DNA of 64,000 nt from contig JAJOHG010000006.1 in NCBI GenBank assembly GCA_021029095.1, positions 310,001 through 374,000 on the forward strand, written 5' to 3'. A program made the translations under genes and the position numbers. This document shows, piece by piece, positions 55,094-64,000 of this stretch (position 1 is the stretch's first letter; every line of letters starts with the position of its first letter). This DNA comes from Phellopilus nigrolimitatus. Lineage: Eukaryota; Basidiomycota; Agaricomycetes; Hymenochaetales; Hymenochaetaceae. A model generated the notes under the pieces. It did no database searches. It saw only the letters and a list, made by a program, of their open reading frames with translations, and was not told where the DNA came from.

Positions 55094-55474
55094 GCACGAG
55101 GAACTTTGCAGGATGCGTATAGTAGTAATATTTTCTTAATATCGTCGGATAATTGTAATATATAAACCTTCCTTGATAGTAATGAAGAATGTTTCTGGAC
55201 AGTCGTTTGTAAGTGACAGAACTGCTGCTCGCATTTTTGAGTATATGTGTTATTACAGCTTATTCATTTCGCGCTTTAAGTTGTCTAGCCTTGAAAGTGA
55301 CCGTACTTGGCATGCAGTAATTTATTCGATTTTCTTTTCATAAAAACAAATGATAAACAAGATAAATTCTGGCGCCAAACCGTTGACAGTACAAACTCCA
55401 CCCATTACAAAATAAAATGTTTAGTCTACAATCTAAGAAGTTGCTTCCGTTTGCCCGCATTTCCCAAAAATAAT
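55094..55474. other. Intergenic between convergent genes
   Basis: AT-rich; no gene supported. It must contain 3' ends of the chromodomain gene (plus) and the lyase gene (minus). Confidence 0.5.
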
Positions 55475-56749
55475 TTACACCAACTCAAAGGCCTTTCCGC
55501 CTGCGGCCGCATCGAGCTTAACGACCGAATCCAGGCCCATCACCTCGAAGAACGCCTTAGGGTCCATGCCCTGCGCAGAAGAGAAATCGGTGCCGGTCTT
55601 CTTGAGCGAAGCCATGGCTGCGCGGATACCGTGAACAGCGGCGACACAAGAAATGAGAGAGAAGACTAGAGTATCGCCGCATTAGAGTCTATCTTTGTGG
55701 CGATCTAGAGCGGACTTACTGATGATCTTCGCGCCCATCTCCTCAGCCTCCTTACAGGTGAAGGAAGGGGTGAGGCCACCAGAGATGACGTTGACGAGAA
55801 CGGGCTTCGGCGCGAGGGCCGCGACGGTCGTCTCGAGGAGCTCCTTCGTCTTGACGCCCTCGATGAAGCATACGTCGGCGCCGGCGTCAGCAGCGAGCTT
55901 CAGGCGGGTGACCGCCTCCTCCATGCCGAGCACCTGCGCGGAGTCCGTGCGGCCGATGATGACAAAGTCCGAGCCGCCCGGGATCTGGTCGCGCGCGATG
56001 ACCGCCGCCCGGATGCGCGTGAGAAACTCCTCGCGGGAGACGACCTGCTTGCCCATCAAGTGGCCGCAGCGCTTTGTCTGCACCTGGTCCTCGATGTGCA
56101 TGCCCGCGACGCCCGCGCGGTGGTACTTGAAGAGCGTGCGCGCGACGTTTGCAGGGCCACCAAAGCCCGTGTCCGCGTCGGCGATCACAGGGACAGTCGG
56201 GTCGATAGAGCAGACCATCTCCGCAGCCTCGGCGAAGTCGTTCAAGGTGGCGATGGCGAGATCGGGCTGTCCGAGACGCGAAGCTGTGGTGGCAGCACCG
56301 CTGAAAACGAGGAAGGAAAAATTAGTGATGCGTGTGTGAGCCAGTGAATAAGCAAACAGACCTCTGATACATGCAATCGAAGCCAGCTTCGAGAGCGCAA
56401 CGCGCGCTAATACCATCGCAAATGCCCGGGGCAATCTAATATTAGATAAGACTTAAGAATGTCTCAGTTTACTGATAAGATTTAAGCTTACCACTATGCC
56501 AGGCCTGGCAAGCATCTGGCGCAGGCGAGTAGCGGGGTTGTGAGAATACGGGCCCTCGAGGAAGTTCTTCGGGTCGTAGCGCGGGTTGTAGTACGCGCCA
56601 GGGGAGAGCGTAGGCGATGACGGGGTCTCCGGTGTAGATTCGCCACTCGTGAGTGCGTCGATAGTGCTAATGACAGGAGCGGCGGTGGGGATCGCGCCGC
56701 TGTCGTTGCCGTTGGAGACGATTTGGGATTCCTTGCCAGAGTAGATCAT
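55475..56749 (-). CDS. Isocitrate-lyase / PEP-mutase superfamily enzyme
   Basis: Start is the ATG at 56749 (MIYSGKESQIVSNGN); stop TAA at 55475-55477. Introns lie near 56494-56440, 56362-56300 and 55720-55650. The first 60 residues are Ser/Thr/Pro-rich and precede the barrel. Core landmarks are AGFDCMYQSGAATTASRLG, VPVIADADTGFGGPANVAR (metal-binding Asp residues), GVAGMHIEDQV, and the superfamily signature TKRCGHLMGKQVV with the active-site Cys. Then DFVIIGRTDSAQVLGMEEAV and the C-terminal FEVMGLDSVVKLD. Length is about 360 residues, which fits the small members (oxaloacetate acetylhydrolase, 2-methylisocitrate lyase, carboxyphosphonoenolpyruvate-type) and not the 550-residue glyoxylate isocitrate lyase. 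In wood-decay fungi a related enzyme makes oxalate from oxaloacetate. That assignment is possible here but needs a phylogeny. Confidence 0.85.
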
Positions 56750-58801
56750 GGTGATGAGATGAAGTGGGGAAGCTGATTAAAGAGAAGACTGAGCGAGGGG
56801 ATTTTAATGTGAGTGAGATGCTGAGGCGAGTTGGAATGCTCTTCAAGGTCGTATGCTCCCTCCTTTATATCTCAAAGTCAGCTCTGCTCGGAATCAAGTC
56901 AGTGGTAATCGCTTGGCGCGTCTGTGAGAGACGACCCACACTCTGAGACACATCATAGCCCTTCCATGGAGGGGAGCACCGCAGTTAATGCGGCAAGCAC
57001 AGCGCGCTTTTCGATAGCCGAAGACCTCGGGTGCTGAACTGCTGCAACCAATAGATCAATTCTCGTATTCTTGTTCCTGTTCGATTTTTTTGATCGCTCC
57101 GACTAAGGATAACCGTATTGTCGGAACGAAAAGGGTGCAGAAAAAAAACCCAATTCCAGTCTAGCCTGGCACCAAGTTCCCCCAGAGACCCACAAGCTCC
57201 TCACGACAAAGATGAACTCTCTTTCTCCAGATTTGTTTCTATATTCAAATGTTTCTTCTCGATAAGTACCTGGAATTATAAGCATTATAGTGAGTTGAAA
57301 TCGCAATTGCGGATATAGAGCGGGGAGGACGAACTTGAGCGTCGACAGCGACAAGAATCCGTGCCTATTCAAACGACGCGATGTTCGAGCCAGCGCGATA
57401 GGCACGATACAGCGAGGCAGAACGCTTGCGAATCTTTCCTCTATGAGTCGCTATCATTTCCTCTATCGCAAACGCGTCGGTTCTATTAACCCTGCCTCTC
57501 CCTTCTCAGGTAAGAGATGTCTCGACAGACCAAATAACAAGGCCTCATGGCCTAGAGCTAGAGACGCCTCGGTCCCCGCCAAGATCGTAGGTCTTCTTCT
57601 CGCTTCTCCGACCAGCATGATTCTTTGTTTTTCGCCCGTAGTGAGGACTTAAGCAGTCATCGGGTATGCGAAAGCTGGCAACTCCGAGTGTCTGACACCG
57701 GACGTCCAACTTTGAGTTTCTCGCAACACCTTCCACGTCGGAGATTGTCTTGGCCGTGCACCCCTGTGTGTCGTGGTTAATTATCGTGCGCATACCGTCC
57801 TCGATCGTGAACGAGGAGCATTGCTTCAAATGCTCCATTTGCGAACTGCGGTCATGCGGTCGCACACCAACTGCGGCAAGCCCCATGCTATTTTTGTATC
57901 GTGTGCTGTTTGAAGTTAAGAGCGATGGAGTTATTGATTTCTCTTGTTTTGTTAAATAATTGAATGCCCGAGGTGAAAAGATTCCAGCGAGCGGTCGGAC
58001 GATAAGTTTGTAGGAATCGGGGAAGGCCGAAAATGCCAGCGATTTAAGCGTTGGAGATCTGCCTTTGGATCTGCGACCCCACGGTGTTCTGGACCTGAAG
58101 GTTATGTAATCCGAGAATTGCTATGAATAGCTTGATGAACATATGAAAAATCCCACATTGCGAAAACATCATACCGCCCAAATCATATCTAGTGTGTGGG
58201 AAGAATAGCAGGAAAGATAACAAGTCACACGGAAACGTGAGAAAAACGAAGCAATACATGTTGTCTATCGAAATACACTCTGGAAACTGTGTCATCTTCT
58301 CCGTATCATTCCAGTATTTTCGTGTACCCTTAAGGGAACAATGGTCATTGCGATAGTGAGGGAACGTAAGACCCAAAAGGTATCTTTGCGAGAGAGCGGA
58401 ATGAGGTGAGGTGACGCCTGCACAACAAATTGAATGTTTCGTCATTCGGCGACCAATACACCACTCGTAAGAACCGGGATACAGAGCTCTCCTTATAAGC
58501 GAAAACAGTCTTACGACTCTCAGGAACCGATCGTGGGTGCAAAATATTTGAGCGTATCAGTTGGAGTTTGTTCATCAGTTCATCTGATACTGAGCGAGAT
58601 GGTCAGCCGGTGCGTCGTTTAGGGCCGGTCAATGCGTGTCAACTCAGCCGCAGAAGTGAATCAACCAGCCGTCCGCCTTCCTCTCTTTAATCCTATATTC
58701 CGCCGCCAGAAACGCGCCGGTCGCTATCTTTTCATATTCGGCTCTGTGAGGCCAGCATTTTTCTGAGCCATCCACTCTTTTGTCAGCACGATCTTAACGA
58801 A
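56750..58801. other. Intergenic, about 2 kb without a supported gene
   Basis: It holds the promoter of the lyase gene on the left and that of the 58802 gene on the right. Frames of 100-130 codons exist on both strands (for example minus 57886-57545 and minus 58445-58044, the latter partly hydrophobic), but none has recognisable sequence or a clear exon neighbour. Confidence 0.5.
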
Positions 58802-60490
58802 ATGCCGCCCTCAAGTTCGCTGACCAAGTCGGCCAGCTATGCCACCGAATCTGATTCAGTCTACGACGGGCGCTCCAACCCACACGCAAAGCGCCGGAAG
58901 AAGAAGAGCGCAGAAGATCTAAAGACAATCAAGAATCCGATGAAGCAAAGCTCTGGATATGAAACAGGGGCTGTGGGGAACGCGAAGCTACCCACAGCGG
59001 CTTACGATGTCCAAGCTACTTCTCTCCCAGACCCTATACCCGCCGAAAATGTCCCAGGTCTGCATCGCACTACGCTTGTACTGCCGCCCACTTTCACTGT
59101 TGCAAATCCCGCTGCCTCAAGTCAGAGCTCTACCTGGGAATCCTCCGTACTTGCGCTCGACGACAACAGTGTGGATTTATGCCTCCGAAACTGGTACTTC
59201 TCACTCTGCGCTTCCCTCAGCATCAGACTCTGTGCATTCGTCCTCTACACATACTATTGGTCATCTGCCTATTTTTATCACTGTTCTGGTCGCGGTCGGT
59301 GCCACTAGCTTGGCTCTGGCTGCCATCCTAGTTCTTAGATGCTTCTTACGGAGGCATAATCACACTGGGCCACCCACACCCTCGGCGCCAATTTTACAAG
59401 ACTCCCCACTCTTCGGTGGAAAAGAGCGTCTTTCGCGAGGTCTTTGGACAGATCCCTCCTTCGGTAACTTACTTTATAGCAAGAATGGTAAAGCCGACGG
59501 CTGGAGGCCTTTGAGCGGAGGTACCTACTCGGGCAAGGTGAACGGGAAGGGACTGTCTGTACTTGCTACATTCCCTTTCTCCTCGAACAAAGCCCTGCCA
59601 CCTCTTTCGCCTGCATCTGTTTATACTACTGCTGCTCCGTCGACGATGATTGGAGTTGCAACAGACTCCGCGCCGATCGCAACGCAGCCTTTGAAGATCA
59701 AGGACAAGGGAGGTGAAAAGAAGACGGTGCGCAGGAGGTCCGTGTCGGCTTCGATGTACGGCGGTGCTGAAAACATCTCGCCGACGTTCACGGATACCGA
59801 GACAACGATCGCCTACCAAGCCCCACGCCCTGCGCCGTCACCGGGAATGCCAAAGCCCGCTTTGAAAAACGACTGGTGCCTCGCGTGTACGGGTCCAGGC
59901 ACCATACAGGAACGATACTACCTTCGCGCACCTCTCAGGGTTCTCTGTTCCGCAGATTGTCGCGCTCCGAAAAGGAATCAGAGGAGCCATTCATGTACGC
60001 GCTCCCGACGGTGAAGAGCCAGGAGCGGCGCGACAGGGACACGAAGGCGCTCACGTCCGCGCTCGGGCTCGCCTCCCCGCCCCCGCCGTCATCGTGCTTC
60101 TCGCCCGTCTCGATCTACCCAGACGATTCGCTCTCCGTCGCGCACGGGCGCGCACGTCCTGTTTCTGTGGCCCCGCCCTCGGAGATGCCGAGCCCGTCGG
60201 GCACCCATGCGGCGCTCGGAAGCCTGATGCTCCAGGAGTTCCCGTCGACCGCGACCTTCGCGTCGCTGTGCGCGGGCGACCCGTTCGCCGGCGAGCCGAC
60301 CCCGAAGAAGAAGGGCGGGGCCCGGAGCGCGGGCGACAGGCCGCCGCGTGTGCCTTCGCCGCCGCCCCTTCCGTCACTCGCGCAGATGGCGATGTCGCAC
60401 GCAGAGCCCGACTACCACAGCCCGACGTACAGTATCTATGGCCTGTATGAGGCGCAGCGGAAGAGCAAGCAGAGTTTCAGCGGTAATTGA
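58802..60490 (+). CDS. Uncharacterised single-pass membrane protein
   Basis: Start is the ATG at 58802 (MPPSSSLTKSASYATES). The first exon encodes a Ser/Thr-rich head with a basic KRRKKKSAEDL patch. An intron of about 65 bp (GTCTGC donor near 59058) can bring the next exon into frame. That exon has one strong hydrophobic helix (PIFITVLVAVGATSLALAAI, then LVLRCFLRR) near 59260-59350, followed by DSPLFGGKERLSRGLW, which I recall as recurrent in related fungal proteins. A second intron near 59886-59957 joins DWCLA to LSRSEKESEEPFMYALP, and a Pro/Ser-rich tail ends at TGA 60490. There is no signal peptide, so the topology is probably N-out with a signal anchor. An alternative with the first intron elsewhere would keep different residues before the helix. 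The function is unknown. Confidence 0.6.
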
Positions 60491-60924
60491 TGCAGGTATG
60501 CGACCCCTCAAAGGTGCTACGATCATAGGACTCTTGCGGGGATCGGATTGTATTTCCTATACTTGTGTTCATCCATGTGCGAATTTTCGGAAATGTATCG
60601 CTAGTCTCTATGTAATGTACACATACACATGTATCATCCACACCAGGTCGAAAGACGTGCATCACTTAGTGCGATATTCCCCTTTCCCTGAAAAACTCCA
60701 TCGACTGAAAACTGGTTCGAAAACATGGAAGACAAACATTACGACAAATGCAATATTATACAATGCAATAGATAGTCGATCCGAATGGAAGATGAAACGC
60801 AATCACAGACAAGTCTTCCCTCCCTTATGACAAAACGATCTACATACACCATCTCACATCGGAGCCCCGCTGAGCTATAGTTCGAGATTCTCCGAGGCTG
60901 TCTCCAGGTGGCCCAGAGCGCCTC
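60491..60924. other. Intergenic between convergent genes
   Basis: Non-coding 3' ends of the membrane-protein gene and CHMP7. No gene supported. Confidence 0.5.
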
Positions 60925-62593
60925 TTATCGAGACCCCTCATGCGCAGGTACAATCGCCTTCTCGTCTATCGCAGAAGTTGGGGGCACACTCCGAGGAGAG
61001 CTTAGAGTCCCCGCTCCACCGCTCGCCTCCGCATCAGTCAGCGATCCAGATGGCACAGACGGGAAAGCGAGGGCTCGTTCTCGGTCATTCTGCCTCTCTT
61101 CTAACGCCCTTATCTCCTCCTGCGCGTGCTGCTCGTGCTGGACCTCCGCGACGAGCCCCGCGAGCTCCGCTTGCAGCTCCTCCTCGTCGATGGCTTCGTC
61201 CTGCGCGGCGCCTATGCCCGCGCGGATCGTCTCGTCGATCTCGCGCTGCTCGGCTGAGGCCTCGGCCATCGCGTCCATCGTCTCGTCGATCTTCTCCCGC
61301 TGGAGAGAAGGGTGCGCCAGGATAGCACGCAGCGTCGCGGTGGAGGACTCGTACTGTTTCATGATCTGTGCCGAAACGCGTTTAGATAATTTGGGACTTA
61401 TGTAATTTAGCAAGATCGCACCTCGACGTCCTGCGCGGAGGTTTCAACCTGGATGAGAGTGGATTGTAGGATATCGAGCGAACCAAGTCTTTTCCTAAGC
61501 AGCTCCTCGTACATTCTCCGAGACTTGAGATGCGCCATGGCAACCTCTTTGCGGTTTGCACGAAGACATTCGCTGATTTTCTGAGTCTTCCTGCATATTG
61601 TTTTGGAGTAAGAATAAGGACAGGCAGGTAAGATCACAAACACGTACTCGCTAATCCTGCCATTGATGTCTTCGACTTGCTTTTCCATGTTCTCCACGCC
61701 GAGTTTCAGTTCCAAGATGCCTCTATCTATGCCTGTGATCGATCTGAGGCGTTGGTGAATCTGAAATATCAATAAACTTGATGACCTGTCGTAACAATAC
61801 ATAGTGAGATAACGAATCATTTGAAGAAAATATCCTTTATTACATCCTTGTCCGATACGATCACTTTCTTGTCACGATTCAAAAATTTGATGAGCACTTT
61901 CAAATCCGTTTCTGAGAGCGAATGGCCAGCGAATTCTCTCCTAAACGAGTCGAAGGAGTACAATGTATCAGCGGGAGAGAAAGTTGCATTTTGGCGCAGG
62001 CGTTCCACGATAGCATCGGCCGTCTTCTCGACGTTGCTCAGTATAACGTGCGGGCCCTTCACTTTCTTCCATAACGACATCTCAGACTCGAAGTGTTCGG
62101 AGTCGACTATACTAAGCTGTTCGAGGGCCCACCATAAGGGCTTGCCAACAACATATGACGCGACTTTATACGCCAATGACCCAGTGTCGTAGACGGAGGT
62201 TGGCGAGTTCAAGAAGTCGCTCAGAGGGATCAGTGCACGAGTGTCTCGCAGCTCGGTCTTTCCTAGGTATGCTGCATGAGCGAATGCTCAGAAAGAGAAA
62301 GATGTATGACTCACAATAACAGCCGCAAGGCCTAGCGGCTTTCCAACACCTTCATATCTCAGGCTCTCCGCGAGCTGCGAACTCGCGCGCAACACCAGCG
62401 AGTCCGACGCGTCACCCTGCAGACCTTGCCCCACGAAAGCGCCCAACGTTTTTCTCCACCATTCAACGTTGGAGTTGAAAGACGCCGGATTCGAGGCTTT
62501 CTGCCGGGAAAAGTCCGAGTAGATTGACTTCAGCCTTGACTTCGACACGGATGAGTATGTTGTAATTTCAGCAAGTCGTGGGTTCACAGCCAT
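60925..62593 (-). CDS. ESCRT-III / Snf7-family protein, CHMP7-like
   Basis: I take the ATG at 62593 (MAVNPRLAEITTY); the stop is at 60925. About six exons give roughly 440-460 residues, the usual CHMP7 length. The N-terminal half is the winged-helix part: RLKSIYSDFSRQKASNPASF, VEWWRKTLGAF, then VASYVVGKPLWWALEQLSI and LSETDLKVLIKFLNRDKKV. The C-terminal half is the Snf7 helical core: IHQRLRSITGIDRGILELKL (about 61770-61700), LRANRKEVAMAHLKSRR, YEELLRKRLGSLDILQSTLI, then IMKQYESSTATLRAILAHP and KIDETMDAMAEASAEQREID, with an acidic end rich in Glu. CHMP7 recruits ESCRT-III to the inner nuclear membrane for envelope sealing and quality control, and also acts in endosomal sorting. The tandem winged-helix plus Snf7 layout separates it from plain Snf7 proteins of about 220 residues. 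Confidence 0.85.
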
Positions 62594-64000
62594 GTCCCTC
62601 CCACCGCAACCAGATGACAATGACGATGATTCTAGAAAAGCAGACTTCAGGCTTCCGAGGCCACTAAGACGCGTTGAATTGCAAACGCAGCAAATTGGGT
62701 TGAGAGGAGTGAAGGATCATAACATAACGAAGGTGAACTGTTGACGATCGTCATTTGCACTTACGTCATCATGCTGTGCTTTGTTGCGACTGTCCTTCAA
62801 CTTATCCATACTCTCTGCCGAACGCATCCTCGTTAAGACAAGAAGGTCTGGATTGTAATGCACATATGTATGGGCGTCTTTATATAATCTGCGCATACAA
62901 AATTTAGTTCTGGTCCGTCATAGTGCATACGGTACAAGTGCCATCGAGACTCTGAAACGCCCATCGGCAAAAACAATTAGATCTCTACAGGCGTAATCTT
63001 CGAGCCACAGCAGCGTCTGCTTTAAAACCAGCGTGGCCAATATCTGTACTTATACCCATGATTGCGCAGCCCAGTTCATATCCAGATCCTCTGCCTTGGA
63101 GAAAGGCGGTTAATTGCAAGTCTGGATTAATCCCTGAGCTCGGTCATTTTTATCCAGTGCGTCTGAAATTCTATCATGGTACGACAGGCTAGATTTTGAA
63201 GTACGCTGTCAGGTTGGTGATCAGGATGGCAAAAGAGATCACAATTAGGAGACCTTGGTCAGGAAGGTCTCTTGACACCGTTACACCTCACACCCGCTGT
63301 CTGGCCGTCAATCTAAACTGTGCACTCAGTCTTTTTGCGTCTGGCTTCCATCTATGTCACGAACTGTTTGCTCGCTATGCTACTCAGCGCAACATGTACT
63401 CCAGGATTCAGAAACTTGCACAATGCGCAAATACTCAAATAGAGTATTCCTTCACGGCCAAGCTTCGCTCTGCTACATCAAGGGATAGCAGTTCTCTCTT
63501 GGCGGCTGAGTAGTTCAAATCTTGCAATTCTTGTGCTGATGCGCCCAAAAAGAATATCTTGATTTTTTCTGCGATGGTTTTCTATGTTTTCTAATGAATA
63601 AGTCTCAGCTCGTAAGTCGCCCAATGTATGTCTGTAAGGCGTATCTCCGGACTCGATTATCCCGGACTGGTCATGATTTGTGCATTGCGCATAATAAGCA
63701 CAGAAGAGCAAAACTCAAAAATCGAATTGTCATGTCTCGGCGCCTAATTCTAATATTGCAAGGTTTGATGATCAAGTACCGTGCTTGCATCGTGCCTTCG
63801 TGCCATCGATAGCGACGTTCGCAACTTGCTCTTGACCACCACCGTCGTCTACTTGCTTTCAACTCGAACACTCGTTTCTACGCTCCGTGCTATTCTTCAC
63901 AATTAATGTCTCAGTTCTCATATCTCGCCAGATGCCAATCAACACAAGTACGTCTCGGAGTTATATGGTCATTTATTCGCACGGATAATAACTCGCTGTT
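62594..64000. other. Intergenic to right edge
   Basis: No gene is supported. A plus-strand frame beginning at 62592 and an apparent exon on minus ending in a GTAAGT donor near 62765 (MRSAESMDKLKDSRNKAQHD) were noted but not assigned. Frames near 63196-63513 and 63594-63871 look random. Confidence 0.45.

Noticed and set aside
58044..58445. 133-codon minus frame with a hydrophobic patch
   Set aside because: No recognisable motif, no exon partner and ordinary composition. It is probably chance.
62592..62750. Plus-strand frame starting MSLPPQPDDNDDD opposite the CHMP7 start
   Set aside because: It overlaps the CHMP7 start codon, is short, and has no confirmed continuation. It is kept only as a note in the intergenic entry.

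Overview
The window reads as nuclear DNA of a basidiomycete fungus, most likely an agaricomycete; a wood-decay or polypore relative is possible but is inference. The evidence is many short introns of about 50-70 bp with GTRNGT donors and CTNAY branch points, a U6 snRNA gene, and families typical of Agaricomycetes: KDZ transposases with CxC1 and CxC2 cysteine domains, DUF6533 membrane proteins, Spt5-like KOW proteins, and single-pass secreted-type membrane proteins. All exon joins below were made by eye from frame, phase and splice signals, so boundaries are approximate.

Positions 1 to about 26,000 form a repeat-rich accessory island. In order: a coiled-coil gene of Ala/Glu/Arg repeats running off the left edge (minus); an Spt5-like KOW gene (minus); several minisatellites; a complete-looking CxC2-type KDZ transposase (6929-11022, minus); a small gene with an RNase H1 N-terminal/viroplasmin-like fold and a poly-Asn tract (12508-13311, minus); a field of degenerate 15-16 bp repeats; a multi-exon gene of what I believe is a multi-copy agaricomycete family (14319-17057, plus); two convergent acidic low-complexity reading frames that meet in a 101-bp near-perfect inverted repeat (17.5-18.9 kb); a complete-looking CxC1-type KDZ transposase (19451-23117, plus); a satellite built of 10-bp palindromes; a 48-bp minisatellite; and a polyol dehydrogenase gene that loses its 3' exons where the repeats begin.

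Positions 26,600 to 28,640 hold a DUF6533 multi-pass membrane protein gene, followed by about 2.8 kb without a recognisable gene.

Positions 31,400 to 62,600 look like a conserved core: a DapA-family aldolase, U6 snRNA, a PQ-loop vacuolar amino-acid transporter, a TruB/PUS4 pseudouridine synthase, a signal-peptide single-pass membrane protein, an NRPS-like adenylation-carrier-reductase enzyme, a GYF-domain Lin1/CD2BP2 splicing protein, RAD54, a chromodomain protein divergent from RAD54, an isocitrate-lyase-superfamily enzyme, an uncharacterised single-pass membrane protein, and an ESCRT-III CHMP7 homologue. The last 1.4 kb has no gene I can support.

Functionally the core genes are a mixed housekeeping set (RNA modification and splicing, DNA repair and chromatin, membrane remodelling, amino-acid transport, sugar-acid and organic-acid metabolism), with one probable specialised-metabolism enzyme. 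The left 26 kb is dominated by mobile-element genes and rapidly evolving repeats.
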